DNA of 64,000 bases, taken from contig NZ_JAYGHH010000006.1 of assembly GCF_034931045.1 (NCBI RefSeq), positions 62,001 through 126,000 of the forward strand, read 5' to 3'. The notes beneath the pieces were generated by a model. It made no database searches and was not told the origin of the DNA. It saw only the letters and a list, made by a program, of their open reading frames with translations. The position numbers and the translations under genes are program-made. Source of the stretch: Nodularia sp034931045. GTDB taxonomy: Bacteria; Cyanobacteriota; Cyanobacteriia; Cyanobacteriales; Nostocaceae. Below are positions 35,086-44,222 of the stretch, piece after piece (within the stretch, counting starts at the first letter, position 1; each line of letters begins with the position of its first letter).

Positions 35086-37290
35086 ATGGGAATGATTAAG
35101 CAGCTAGTCCAGTGTCGTATTAAGTTAATTTTAAGACTCAAACAAATGCTTAGTCGAGAAGATAAAGAGCTAATGACAGCTTTGATGGTTGCACTTTGTG
35201 TTTTAATTTTGCGTTCTATAGGATTGTTACAACCTATAGAGTTAGCAGCGTTGGATCAATTATTTCAATTACGTCCAAATGAACCGCCTGATAATCGAAT
35301 CACTATTGTAGCCATTGATGAAGATTCTTTAAAGCAAATAGGTTATTGGCCAATTCCAGATGGTGACATAGCTAATTTATTACAAAAAATACAGATTCAT
35401 CAACCCCGTGCTATTGGTTTAGATATATATCGGGATTTACCAGTTAAATATGGTTATGACCAACTGATAGCAGCTTATCGATCAATGCCGAACTTGATTG
35501 GTAATCAACTGTTGGCGAATAGTCAAAATGGCAGTGTTTCACCTCCACCAGAACTGAATAATCAACAAGTAGGTTTTAATAACTTATTGTATGATTCTGA
35601 TGGTAAAGTACGTCGCAGCTTACTATATTGGCACGTTGGTGAACAACTATACGAAAGTTTTGCTTTGAAGCTGGCTTTATTGTATTTACAATCCGAAGAC
35701 ATTATTCCCCAGAAAGCAGCTAATAACCCTGAGTATTTACAGTTAGGTAAGGCGGTATTTACTCGTTTTAAAGCAAATGATGGTGCTTATGTCAGGGCTG
35801 ATGCTAAAGGCTACCAAATTTTGTCCAATTTTCCCAAACCAGGCTGTCGTAATTCATCTATAAAATCTTGTGGTTATCATCAAGTTAGTATGAGGGATGT
35901 GTTGGAAAATAAGGTTCCAAAAAGCTTGATTAGCGATCGCATTGTACTTATTGGTACTACTGCTCCCAGTATTCAAGATTTTGTATTTATTCCTCATTCT
36001 AGTTCTTTCATCGGTACAGCAAAACCGATTCCAGGTATCAAACTGCAAGCTTATTTTATTAGTGAGTTAATCTCAGCCGCTTTAGAAGAGCGACCTTTGC
36101 TTAAAGTGTGGCCTCAAACATGGGAATACCTATGGATTTTGGCTTGGTCTTATGTGGGTGCTGTGGTTACATGGCGAATACGAAACCCCACTAAAAGTAT
36201 CTTTATTACTTTATTATCTTGCTTGGTAATGGTTCTATGCACTTACTTAGCTTTCTTGTCCGGTTGGTGGATACCGATGATTCCGGCATTATTGGCTTTT
36301 GGCAGTTCAGCCATTTGGATTACCTTTTATATTGCTTATAAACAAGATGAATTAAAGCGTTCTAAAGAGTTTTTACAACAGGTGATCAATAAGATTGCTG
36401 ACCCAATTTTCGTAAAAAATAAACAATATCAGTGGATTGTTCTCAATGAAGCTTATTGTCAGTTAATCGGTTATCCCAATAGTGTGTTACTGGAAAAATC
36501 AGATTATGATTTTTTTGCTAAACATGAAGCAAATGTGTTTCGACAACAAGACCAGCTAGTTTTTCAAACTCAGCAACCCCAGGAAAATGAAGAAGAATTT
36601 ACTGATGCTAATGGTAATACTCATTATATTGCCACTAAGCGATCGCTCCACAAAGATGCGGCTGGTAATTTCTTTTTAGTGGGAGTCATTCGAGATATGA
36701 CGCAGCGTAAGTTAATGGAAGACGAACTTAAGCGTACTGCGGCTGAGTTATCCCGTTCCAATAATGAATTAAAGCTGAAAGAAGACCACTTGCGTTATCT
36801 CGCTGATCATGATTCTTTGACAGGCTTAACTAATCGTAAATTTTTTATAGAACAGCTTCAAGAATCGTTAATTTGGGCGCAAAATCATAATTTGTTAATA
36901 GGACTGCTGTTTATCGACTTAGATGGCTTCAAGCAAATAAATGACTCTTTAGGACATGATATAGGCGATCGCCTGCTAGTATCCATTGCTCAAAGACTCA
37001 GTAACACTTTACGAGGTAGCGATACTGTGTCTCGACTAGGGGGTGATGAATTTACAATCATTTTACGAACAATTCCTAACTTGCAGATAGCTGCTAAAAT
37101 TGCTGAAAAAATTCTAGAAAGCATTAACCAACCCATTATTTTGGGAGAATGTAACATTAGGGTTTCTGCAAGTATCGGAATTAGCATATACCCACACCAT
37201 AGCCAGGATGTTGAAACACTGATTCGACAAGCCGATACTGCTATGTATCGCGCCAAACACCTTGGTAAAAATCGTTATGTATTTGCTTGA
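35086..37290 (+). CDS. CHASE2-PAS-GGDEF diguanylate cyclase
   Basis: This 734-residue membrane sensor should make cyclic di-GMP. After an N-terminal membrane helix (about 25-45) comes an extracytoplasmic CHASE2 domain (about 50-330; ALDQLFQLRPNEPPDNRITIVAIDEDSL), then three membrane helices (about 345-430), a PAS domain (about 445-560) and a C-terminal GGDEF domain (from about 575). The active site is GGDEF, intact, in SRLGGDEFTIIL near residue 651, and an RxxD inhibitory site (RGSD) stands five residues before it, so product feedback is expected. The next gene encodes a small protein; the two may be related functionally. Confidence 0.93.
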   Translation: MGMIKQLVQCRIKLILRLKQMLSREDKELMTALMVALCVLILRSIGLLQPIELAALDQLFQLRPNEPPDNRITIVAIDEDSLKQIGYWPIPDGDIANLLQKIQIHQPRAIGLDIYRDLPVKYGYDQLIAAYRSMPNLIGNQLLANSQNGSVSPPPELNNQQVGFNNLLYDSDGKVRRSLLYWHVGEQLYESFALKLALLYLQSEDIIPQKAANNPEYLQLGKAVFTRFKANDGAYVRADAKGYQILSNFPKPGCRNSSIKSCGYHQVSMRDVLENKVPKSLISDRIVLIGTTAPSIQDFVFIPHSSSFIGTAKPIPGIKLQAYFISELISAALEERPLLKVWPQTWEYLWILAWSYVGAVVTWRIRNPTKSIFITLLSCLVMVLCTYLAFLSGWWIPMIPALLAFGSSAIWITFYIAYKQDELKRSKEFLQQVINKIADPIFVKNKQYQWIVLNEAYCQLIGYPNSVLLEKSDYDFFAKHEANVFRQQDQLVFQTQQPQENEEEFTDANGNTHYIATKRSLHKDAAGNFFLVGVIRDMTQRKLMEDELKRTAAELSRSNNELKLKEDHLRYLADHDSLTGLTNRKFFIEQLQESLIWAQNHNLLIGLLFIDLDGFKQINDSLGHDIGDRLLVSIAQRLSNTLRGSDTVSRLGGDEFTIILRTIPNLQIAAKIAEKILESINQPIILGECNIRVSASIGISIYPHHSQDVETLIRQADTAMYRAKHLGKNRYVFA

Positions 37291-37512
37291 AATTGTTACA
37301 GAAGCAGCACCTCAAAAATTCTGAAATAGTTCAGGCACTTGATGTGTATTTAGCGTTAAATACAATACTTTTACATTGCTTGCAAATTTTGAAGTATGTA
37401 TTTATACGGGAAGAAATTAAAGTTTTCGCAAAGATTTATAACTTTAGACTGATGCTTTAACCACTTGGTCGCTATATCACTTAGATATTCAATCTAATTC
37501 ACAACGACAGCT

Positions 37513-37881
37513 ATGGCTAATATGCAAGCTACTAATCATCTATCACATTATTTATCTATTTATTTAAGATTTAATTTTTCCAGAAAAATAGCTCTTACTA
37601 CTGTAGATAAAGAGATCAAGAACAAGAATCATAATTCATGGAATTCACCAAAACTTATGGGAAGGAAATTGAGAATTATGACAGTTATGATATTTTTTAT
37701 GAGTGTTTATTGGCTAGTTCCCAAAATAGTGGATATGACGGTCAGCGTCAATGCTACGACATTTGATGAGTTGAATGGCGATAGTAGCAAGAGTTTAACA
37801 ATTGACCAGAATTCCCAAGGAATGTATATTCCACCAAATAATGGTGGTCCTGACAGTCAGCATGGTAGTGGGACACGTTAA
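37513..37881 (+). CDS. small membrane-anchored protein ending in a DUF928-like motif
   Basis: This 122-residue protein has a basic N-terminal half, a membrane helix or signal anchor at about 55-75 (MTVMIFFMSVYWLVPKIV) and a short exported tail ending YIPPNNGGPDSQHGSGTR. That ending resembles the opening of the DUF928 domain (P-P-N/K-x-G-x-P ... G-GTR), often found near CHASE2 proteins in cyanobacteria, but here the protein stops right after the motif. It follows a CHASE2 gene, so it may be a trimmed DUF928 relative or a small partner. The start may be later, at MGRKLRIM. Function unknown. Confidence 0.55.
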   Translation: MANMQATNHLSHYLSIYLRFNFSRKIALTTVDKEIKNKNHNSWNSPKLMGRKLRIMTVMIFFMSVYWLVPKIVDMTVSVNATTFDELNGDSSKSLTIDQNSQGMYIPPNNGGPDSQHGSGTR

Positions 37882-37919
37882 ACCCTGTTACTTCATGGCT
37901 GTGAAGAAGCGGAACTGTC

Positions 37920-39632
37920 TCACCTGTAAAAATTCGGAGACAATCTCTCATCTTTCAAAATTAAAGATTTCTGCCATTGGTGTTTTTGGATCAGCGTATG
38001 AACTTCCCAATCAGGGTTTGGTTGAGGGTAGTCTATGCGGTAGTGTCCGCCCCGGCTTTCAGTTCTAAAAGCTGCACTTTTAAGAATTAAATAAGCTACA
38101 TCTAATAAATTACGGGTTTCTGCCCACAGTCGCAATTGCCTCTCTACATCTGGGATGTCGAAATTAACTGGTTCGTTGGGACTTAAAGAAAGTAAGAAGT
38201 GACTCAAAGGTAAAGCAGCAAAATCTTGTTGCCAAGATTCAATAGTGGCGATCGCCGTTTCTAAACCTGACTGTTCGCGACAAATCCCTGCACTTTGCCA
38301 AACCAAACGAGGTAACTTCTCTCTGAGTATTTCTAACTGGGTTTTTTGGGTTTGCCATTCACCAATATCAGCGCTAAATTCTCTTGGGGCTAATGTTGGT
38401 ATTTCTGAAAATGGTGTAACGTCTGCCAAATCAATATTAGCCATCTGCGCTCCAAAAACAATACATTCGAGCAGAGAGTTACTTGCCAAACGATTCGCCC
38501 CATGTACTCCAGTGCTGGCGGTTTCTCCCACTGCATATAAACCGGGAATGTTTGTGCGGTTCATTAAATCAGCAACAATACCACCCATCCAGTAATGGGC
38601 TGCTGGGGCTACAGGAATGGGTTCATGGAAGACATCAATACCCCAATGTTGACAAACTTTGACTATGTTGGGAAAGCGATGACGAATTTTTTCTGGGGGT
38701 ATGGGGCGCATATCTAACCAGACATGGGCAGTAGCTAGATCGACGGCAGTGTGTTGCAGATGGCTGAAAATAGCTCTACTGACTACATCTCTGGGTGCTA
38801 GTTCTCCCGCCGGATGGTAGTCAAAGGCAAACCGCCGCCCTGTGTCATCAACCAGGTGTGCGCCTTCGCCTCGTACAGCTTCACTTATGAGAAAGTGGTC
38901 TGCACCCGGTTTAGTGAGGGATGTAGGGTGAAATTGCACAAATTCTAAATCCCGGAGTATCGCCCCCGCCCGCCAAGCGATCGCCACTCCATCGCCTGTA
39001 CTGACAGCCGGGTTAGTAGTTTGGGCAAATACTTGTCCACCGCCACCAGTGGCTAAAATCACGGCACTAGAACTAATCCAGGTGATTTTACCTTGATAAA
39101 AGAGGCTAATTCCCTGACATCTCCCGGTTTGAGGTTCTAGCCACAAATTCAAAGCCAAAGCTTGCTGGATGACTTGAATGTTTTGGCGACGTAATACTTG
39201 CGCTGTTAAGGTGGTGGTGACTGCCCTACCTGTAGTATCGGCAGTATGAAGAACACGATGACGAGAATGGGCGGCTTCTAAAGTTAAAGCTAAGGCCTGA
39301 CCGTGACGGTCAAAAGCCACTCCCAAGTTAACTAGGGATTGAATACATCCAGGGGCGGCTTCGGCGAGAAATTCTACAGCCGGGCGATCGCATAGACCTG
39401 CACCAGCGTGTAAAGTATCCTCAATGTGCAGCGAAGGCGAATCTTCTGGGGCGATGGCCGCCGCAATGCCGCCTTGCGCCCAATCACTGGCAGATAAAGA
39501 TACAGTTTCTTTGGTAATCAAGCCGACTCGTAAATTCTCTGGTAGACACAGGGCTGTGTAAAGTCCGGCAGCGCCAGCACCGATTACTAAAATATCAAAT
39601 TGGCTAGGAATATCTATTTGAGGCAAAGTCAA
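37920..39632 (-). CDS. nadB: L-aspartate oxidase NadB
   Basis: NadB oxidises L-aspartate to iminoaspartate, the first step of NAD synthesis. FAD-binding motif is FDILVIGAGAAGLYTAL; other family motifs are SLSASDWAQGGIAAA, FVQFHPTSL, EAVRGEGAHLVD, HYWMGGIV and GANRLASNSLLECIVFG. The open frame reaches an ATG at 39725, but those first residues (KIQNPKSKIQN) are only the translation of a heptamer repeat. I take TTG at 39632 as start (TTG at 39626 is also possible), giving about 570 residues. It lies downstream of psbU on the same strand. Confidence 0.92.
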   Translation of the reverse strand: MTLPQIDIPSQFDILVIGAGAAGLYTALCLPENLRVGLITKETVSLSASDWAQGGIAAAIAPEDSPSLHIEDTLHAGAGLCDRPAVEFLAEAAPGCIQSLVNLGVAFDRHGQALALTLEAAHSRHRVLHTADTTGRAVTTTLTAQVLRRQNIQVIQQALALNLWLEPQTGRCQGISLFYQGKITWISSSAVILATGGGGQVFAQTTNPAVSTGDGVAIAWRAGAILRDLEFVQFHPTSLTKPGADHFLISEAVRGEGAHLVDDTGRRFAFDYHPAGELAPRDVVSRAIFSHLQHTAVDLATAHVWLDMRPIPPEKIRHRFPNIVKVCQHWGIDVFHEPIPVAPAAHYWMGGIVADLMNRTNIPGLYAVGETASTGVHGANRLASNSLLECIVFGAQMANIDLADVTPFSEIPTLAPREFSADIGEWQTQKTQLEILREKLPRLVWQSAGICREQSGLETAIATIESWQQDFAALPLSHFLLSLSPNEPVNFDIPDVERQLRLWAETRNLLDVAYLILKSAAFRTESRGGHYRIDYPQPNPDWEVHTLIQKHQWQKSLILKDERLSPNFYR

Positions 39633-39636
39633 ACAA

Positions 39637-39671
39637 TTTTGGATTTTGGATTTTGGATTTTGGATTTTGGG
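39637..39671 (+). repeat. heptanucleotide tandem repeat (TTTTGGA)n
   Basis: Four full TTTTGGA units and a fifth ending in TTTTGGG lie just before the likely nadB start. Single or double units of the same text occur near 23550 and 55107. Confidence 0.85.
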
Positions 39672-39757
39672 GAAGCAGTGCGGTCTTTTCCCAAAGGGAC
39701 GGGGAAAAAGGAGATAATTCCCCATTTCCCTGACCCGATTTACTTTTTAGTGATCTG

Positions 39758-40186
39758 TTATCTGTAGATCCCGTTATTAAAGCGATCATCTCCGGCGTTG
39801 AAGATGGTTTCTAGTTCGGTGACAGCGAAGTTATCTAAGTTGGCTTGCAAAACTTGTTTTTGGCGATCGCTCAATCCCGGCAGTTCCAATACATCTTCTA
39901 CCTTCTTATAAGGAGCATTCAGGACAATTTTCTTAGCTAGGGTAGGGTACATCCCTGGAAACTGTTGAAAAGCTCGCACGTTGGTATTGTTCAAGTCAAC
40001 TTTTTTACCAAATTCTGTCCCTAACTTTGCGTCAGCTCTATTCTGTCGGCTAATTGCCAAAACTGGAACTTGTGCCATAGCAAAACTGTTAATATTGGCA
40101 GCATTGGCTATCTGAGTTGTTCCCAGCCATCCCCAAGAACCAAGTAATAAGCTAAATACTGTTAATAAACGTACCAATGTTTTCAT
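39758..40186 (-). CDS. psbU: photosystem II 12 kDa extrinsic protein PsbU
   Basis: PsbU is a lumenal subunit that stabilises the oxygen-evolving complex of photosystem II. The start is ATG at 40186 (MKTLVRLLTVF) because GGGAG stands about nine bases before it; the frame runs ten codons further upstream. A signal peptide with a hydrophobic core (LLTVFSLLLGSWGW) and cleavage after an A-x-A type site near ANAANINS is visible. The mature part has a helix-hairpin-helix fold: VRAFQQFPGMYPTLAKKIV and VLELPGLSDRQKQVLQANL. It ends with NNGIYR, typical of the family. Confidence 0.96.
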   Translation of the reverse strand: MKTLVRLLTVFSLLLGSWGWLGTTQIANAANINSFAMAQVPVLAISRQNRADAKLGTEFGKKVDLNNTNVRAFQQFPGMYPTLAKKIVLNAPYKKVEDVLELPGLSDRQKQVLQANLDNFAVTELETIFNAGDDRFNNGIYR

Positions 40187-40542
40187 GATCTTTCTCCCTC
40201 TTTCCATCAAAGACAAAAATAACTACGTTAAGTCAAATACTATCAACTGTAAGCTGAATTCAGACCTATGAAGTAAAGCACACCGATTAATACTGTGAGC
40301 TTCTATTTCGTCTTCGCCTGAGAATATACATGAGTGTATGTTCATCCTAGCTCCTTCACAGCTCATAGTTTCTTCAAAACACAGCAGTCATCAAAAACTA
40401 ATATACAGCGTATTAATACCCGCAATATTTGCTGCTACTGGGTTTGATACTATTTTTACAAAAAGTTATCTACACAGATAAAATAGGGGCTAAAAGGTAT
40501 TGCTTAGGTTTCTTTTGATACCATAATTATCTTGATGAATTT
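40187..40542. other. promoter region of psbU
   Basis: This region lies between the DUF3120 gene and psbU, both minus. A short palindrome ATACATGAGTGTAT stands near 40327-40340. No ORF is believed. The psbU promoter should lie here. Confidence 0.4.
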
Positions 40543-41322
40543 TTAGGCTGCATTTGCAGCTATCAAGAATAGGCTATCTACCAAGATTGTACTTAACACT
40601 GCGCCCCCAAAGGCGTACCAATGTTGTGATTTTGTCCGTAAAGGTACAATTCCTGCCGTTAAAAGCAAAATAGCCAAAACTACTGCCCAGCCTTGTCCCC
40701 AAGGTGTTTGGACTTGGATTAAAGCAGTTTGTAGTATTGGTGACACTCTATCCGGTTCTACTTGCATAATTTGCCGCCAATAAGGCATCAAGTCTACTAG
40801 ATAAAAATACACATCAGTCAAAACTGTACCGAGTAAGGAGCCTAAGTAAAACCAGTTACCAACTTTACCCCAGTTTTTGACTAGACACCAACAAGCAAAA
40901 GGTAAACCGATAGATTCTACAGGTAAATGCCAAACAGGTTCCCAACGTAGCCAACCCCAGTAAATCGCTCCTGCTAACCAACTCCAGCTAAAGCCAAAGA
41001 GCAAATCTCCCCAGATATAAGTTGTGGGACGTGACATGAGGGTGAAACTGAGCCACACCCAAAATCCTGTGAGGGCTACACTTAATACTGGCAGCGATCG
41101 CACTAATGGGGCTTCTATAAATACTGGTACTGATACTAAAAACACAGCCGCCGCCAAGACTAACCAGGTTTGGCGTGTAGGCGTAGATATAAGTATAGAA
41201 GGAGATAAAGCGAGTGTAGATTCTAACTCTTTAATGCTCTTTGTCCCCACTTCAGTCGTGGGTAAATCGGTATTGATTGGTGTAGTAGGACTGGTGTATG
41301 AAGACAAGGTATTATTAATCAA
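40543..41322 (-). CDS. DUF3120 family membrane protein
   Basis: This 259-residue protein has a polar N-terminal extension of about 50 residues rich in Ser and Thr and then about six membrane spans. The body (TYIWGDLLFGFSWSWLAGAI, WRWEPVWHLP-like segment and DVYFYLVDLMPYWRQIMQVE) matches the cyanobacterial family DUF3120 as I recall it. The family is restricted to oxygenic phototrophs and its function is unknown. It reads toward psbU with a 356-base spacer and away from uppP. Confidence 0.82.
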   Translation of the reverse strand: MINNTLSSYTSPTTPINTDLPTTEVGTKSIKELESTLALSPSILISTPTRQTWLVLAAAVFLVSVPVFIEAPLVRSLPVLSVALTGFWVWLSFTLMSRPTTYIWGDLLFGFSWSWLAGAIYWGWLRWEPVWHLPVESIGLPFACWCLVKNWGKVGNWFYLGSLLGTVLTDVYFYLVDLMPYWRQIMQVEPDRVSPILQTALIQVQTPWGQGWAVVLAILLLTAGIVPLRTKSQHWYAFGGAVLSTILVDSLFLIAANAA

Positions 41323-41591
41323 CGTTTTTAATATTTGTTACTAAACTTTATGTTACTTAAGATATCACACTTAAAATCCCCCCCCTGGGCATTTATATTT
41401 TACCTAGATTTTGCCTAGATTGTTTATGGCAAGGAAAGTTGGCACATGATGAGTGCTGGATGATCTAATTTTTTGATTCCTAGTGGACACTTTCTGGGGT
41501 TATTTTCCTGGAAAGTCACCCATATAGTTGTTTGTGTAATTGGTTGTCATCAAAGCACACGCGATCTGCTTTGCTATCACAGGTAAATTAA

Positions 41592-42557
41592 ATGGCTATA
41601 TCAAAACGTCAATGGTTTGTGCTGTTGAGTGCAGTGTCTGGTATTTTCTCAGTTACAGTGTTTCCCATTCAGGTTTTAAGTAACCAAGCTAACCCGGTTT
41701 TAGATGGGGTAGAGCAACAAATGAATATTTTGCAAGCTATTTTTTTAGGGTTTGTGCAGGGAATGACCGAATTTTTGCCCATTAGTAGTTCAGCACATTT
41801 AAAGGTTGTGCCGGTAGCGCTGGGTTGGGGTGATCCAGGAGTAGCTTTCACCGCAATTATTCAGCTTGGTAGTATTGTTGCCGTGCTGTGGTATTTCTGG
41901 GATGATATGGCGCAAATCATCAAAGGAGCCACAAAAGCGATCGCGCTGAAAAATTACGAAAACCAAGACTTGCAGCTATTTCTGGGAATTACCTTGGGAA
42001 CCATGCCAATCCTGGTTTTGGGACTGTTAATTAAAAGATTTATCCCAGATTATGATAATTCACCCTTAAGAAGCCTGATCGCGATCGCCATTGCTTCGAT
42101 AGTCATGGCGCTGTTATTGGGAATAGCAGAAAAAATTGGCAAACGTCAACGTGAATTTGAGCATCTCACCATGAAAGATGGGTTATTGATGGGTTTAGCT
42201 CAAGCGTTAGCATTAATCCCTGGAGTATCTCGTTCAGGTTCCACCATCACAGGGGGGTTATTTATGAGTTTAGAACGAGAAACAGCCGCCAGATTTTCAT
42301 TTTTGCTAGGAATTCCCGCCATCACCCTGGCTGGATTGGTCGAATTAAAAGGTTTTTTAGAAGTAGGCGTAGCTAATGTAGCTATGGTTCCGATGATTGT
42401 CGGCACAATTTCATCTGGGGTATTTTCATATATGGCGATCGCTGGCTTAATCCAATTCCTCAAAACCCAAAGCACCTGGGTATTTATTTGGTATCGTCTA
42501 GCATTTGGCATCGTCATCTTAGGTGCAATCAGCGCCGGATTGTTGAAAAATAGTTAA
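41592..42557 (+). CDS. uppP: undecaprenyl-diphosphate phosphatase UppP (BacA type)
   Basis: UppP recycles the lipid carrier undecaprenyl diphosphate for cell-wall and surface-glycan synthesis. The two active-site motifs are present: FVQGMTEFLPISSSAHL near residue 55 and ALIPGVSRSGSTITGG near residue 210. About eight membrane spans follow. The 321-residue protein has about 40 extra residues at the N-terminus with an additional hydrophobic segment (VLLSAVSGIFSVTVFPIQVL), which other bacteria lack and which may be a signal-like helix or a start chosen too early. It is followed by the radical SAM gene. Confidence 0.94.
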   Translation: MAISKRQWFVLLSAVSGIFSVTVFPIQVLSNQANPVLDGVEQQMNILQAIFLGFVQGMTEFLPISSSAHLKVVPVALGWGDPGVAFTAIIQLGSIVAVLWYFWDDMAQIIKGATKAIALKNYENQDLQLFLGITLGTMPILVLGLLIKRFIPDYDNSPLRSLIAIAIASIVMALLLGIAEKIGKRQREFEHLTMKDGLLMGLAQALALIPGVSRSGSTITGGLFMSLERETAARFSFLLGIPAITLAGLVELKGFLEVGVANVAMVPMIVGTISSGVFSYMAIAGLIQFLKTQSTWVFIWYRLAFGIVILGAISAGLLKNS

Positions 42558-42558
42558 T

Positions 42559-42610
42559 AGTCATTGGGAAGTTACCGTCTTCTCCCCCCTGCACCCTGCC
42601 CCCCTGCTCT
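42559..42610 (+). repeat. dispersed intergenic repeat, copy 4
   Basis: AGTCATTGGGAAGTTACCGT followed by CTTCTCCCCCCTGCACCCTG. It lies directly before the ATG of the radical SAM gene at 42617. Confidence 0.7.
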
Positions 42611-42616
42611 ATAATC

Positions 42617-43957
42617 ATGTCTACCATCCGTCCTGCTCAAATCACTAAAGTATTACCCGATTCCATAGCCGCAGAAGTTGGCTTTGATGCGGGAGATGCC
42701 ATAGTTGCTATTAATGGCACACAACCCCGTGATTTAATTGATTATCAATTTTTGTGTGCTGATGAAGTTCTTGAACTAGAAGTTTTAGACGCAACTGGTA
42801 AAACTCATTATGTTGAAATTGAAAAAGATTATGACGAAGACCTGGGGCTAGAATTTGCCACAGCTCTATTTGATGGGTTAATTCAATGTAATAACCGTTG
42901 TCCATTTTGCTTTATTGACCAGCAGCCACCAGGTAAGCGTTCTAGCTTGTATTTAAAAGATGATGATTACCGTCTAAGTTTTTTATACGGTTCTTATTTA
43001 ACTCTCACCAATTTGTCAGAAAAAGAATGGCAGCGTATTGAACAAATGCGCCTATCTCCCTTGTTTGTTTCTGTTCATGCAACGGAACCTGAAATCAGAA
43101 TTAGACTGCTAAAAAATCAGCGTGCCGGACAAATTTTGACACAAATTAAATGGTTCCAAGACCGAAGACTGCAAATTCATGCCCAAGTAGTGGTTTGTCC
43201 TGGCATAAATGATGGCAAACACCTAGAACAAACTCTTAAGGATTTAGCGTCTTTTCATCAAGGTGAAATACCTGCTGTGGCATCAGTCGCAGTGGTTCCC
43301 GTGGGCTTGACACGCTTTCGCCCAGAGGAAGATGAACTGATTCCTGTAACTAGGGAAAAAGCCCAAGAAGTAATTTCTCAAGTAAAAACTATCTCCCAGG
43401 CATTTCGTCAAAAATTTGGTTCTGGTTTTGCTTGGTTAGCCGATGAATGGTTTTTAATTGCAGGTGAGGAATTACCCAGCGAGGCGGAATATGAAGAATA
43501 TCCGCAAATTGATAACGGTGTGGGTTCCATTCGTTTATTTATTAAGCAATTTGCGTCTACAGCCGCCGATTTATTACCGCCAAAGCTTGATCATCCCAAA
43601 AAATTAACGTGGGTAGTTGGTAATGCAGTCGAACAAGCATTTCAACCAATTTTGACACGTTTAAATGCTGTTGAGAATTTAGAAGTGAATATGCAGGCTT
43701 TATCTAGTGATTACTGGGGACAAAATATTAGTGTCACTGGGTTGATTACAGGTCATGATTTACTGTTAAATCTTCCCGGAAAAGATTTAGGTGATGGCAT
43801 TCTATTGCCAAAAGTTATGTTAAAAAATGGCGAATTGGTATTTTTAGATGATATGACTGTTGCTGAAGTAGCTAAAGAACTTAATACAGAAATATTCCCC
43901 GTGTCTGGAATTGAAGAATTGATCAAGGCTTGTATTGCTGAATTAGTGATGGTTTAG
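42617..43957 (+). CDS. PDZ-radical SAM-DUF512 protein (TIGR03279 family)
   Basis: This 446-residue protein belongs to a family kept in nearly all cyanobacteria but without known reaction. The N-terminal 70 residues form a PDZ-like domain (ITKVLPDSIAAEVGFDAGD). An iron-sulfur motif CNNRCPFCFIDQ follows with cysteines C91, C95 and C98 in radical SAM spacing CxxxCxxC. The C-terminal half is the DUF512 domain (VPVGLTRFRPEEDELIPV, WLADEWFLIAGEELP, ISVTGLITGHDLL). It follows uppP with a spacer repeat between them. The call of the family is firm; the function is open. Confidence 0.9.
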   Translation: MSTIRPAQITKVLPDSIAAEVGFDAGDAIVAINGTQPRDLIDYQFLCADEVLELEVLDATGKTHYVEIEKDYDEDLGLEFATALFDGLIQCNNRCPFCFIDQQPPGKRSSLYLKDDDYRLSFLYGSYLTLTNLSEKEWQRIEQMRLSPLFVSVHATEPEIRIRLLKNQRAGQILTQIKWFQDRRLQIHAQVVVCPGINDGKHLEQTLKDLASFHQGEIPAVASVAVVPVGLTRFRPEEDELIPVTREKAQEVISQVKTISQAFRQKFGSGFAWLADEWFLIAGEELPSEAEYEEYPQIDNGVGSIRLFIKQFASTAADLLPPKLDHPKKLTWVVGNAVEQAFQPILTRLNAVENLEVNMQALSSDYWGQNISVTGLITGHDLLLNLPGKDLGDGILLPKVMLKNGELVFLDDMTVAEVAKELNTEIFPVSGIEELIKACIAELVMV

Positions 43958-44222
43958 TTATAACGGTTTTTATATGAATGAAAACAGTGTTGACAGATCA
44001 AAGCTTTGATGTAGTGGCGGGTCTACAAATATGCTCAATTCCCAATAATAATTTTAATAACTCCGAACCTAATGCCTCAGAATTCAGCACGGGCTAAAGG
44101 CCCCGCTACCGCTAACAGCACTTTTCGATAGCAAATATCAGTTGTTTTTCGGAGGTCATCTATGGATAGATGGAATAATAAATAAAGGGAGGGATTTGTA
44201 AATATAAATTCAGGGGTGCATA

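Noticed and set aside
43980..44200. Possible small RNA before the GH10-like gene
   Set aside because: The text 'gggctaaaggccccgctaccgc' looks like a common decayed Nostocales repeat; no promoter-terminator pair was seen.
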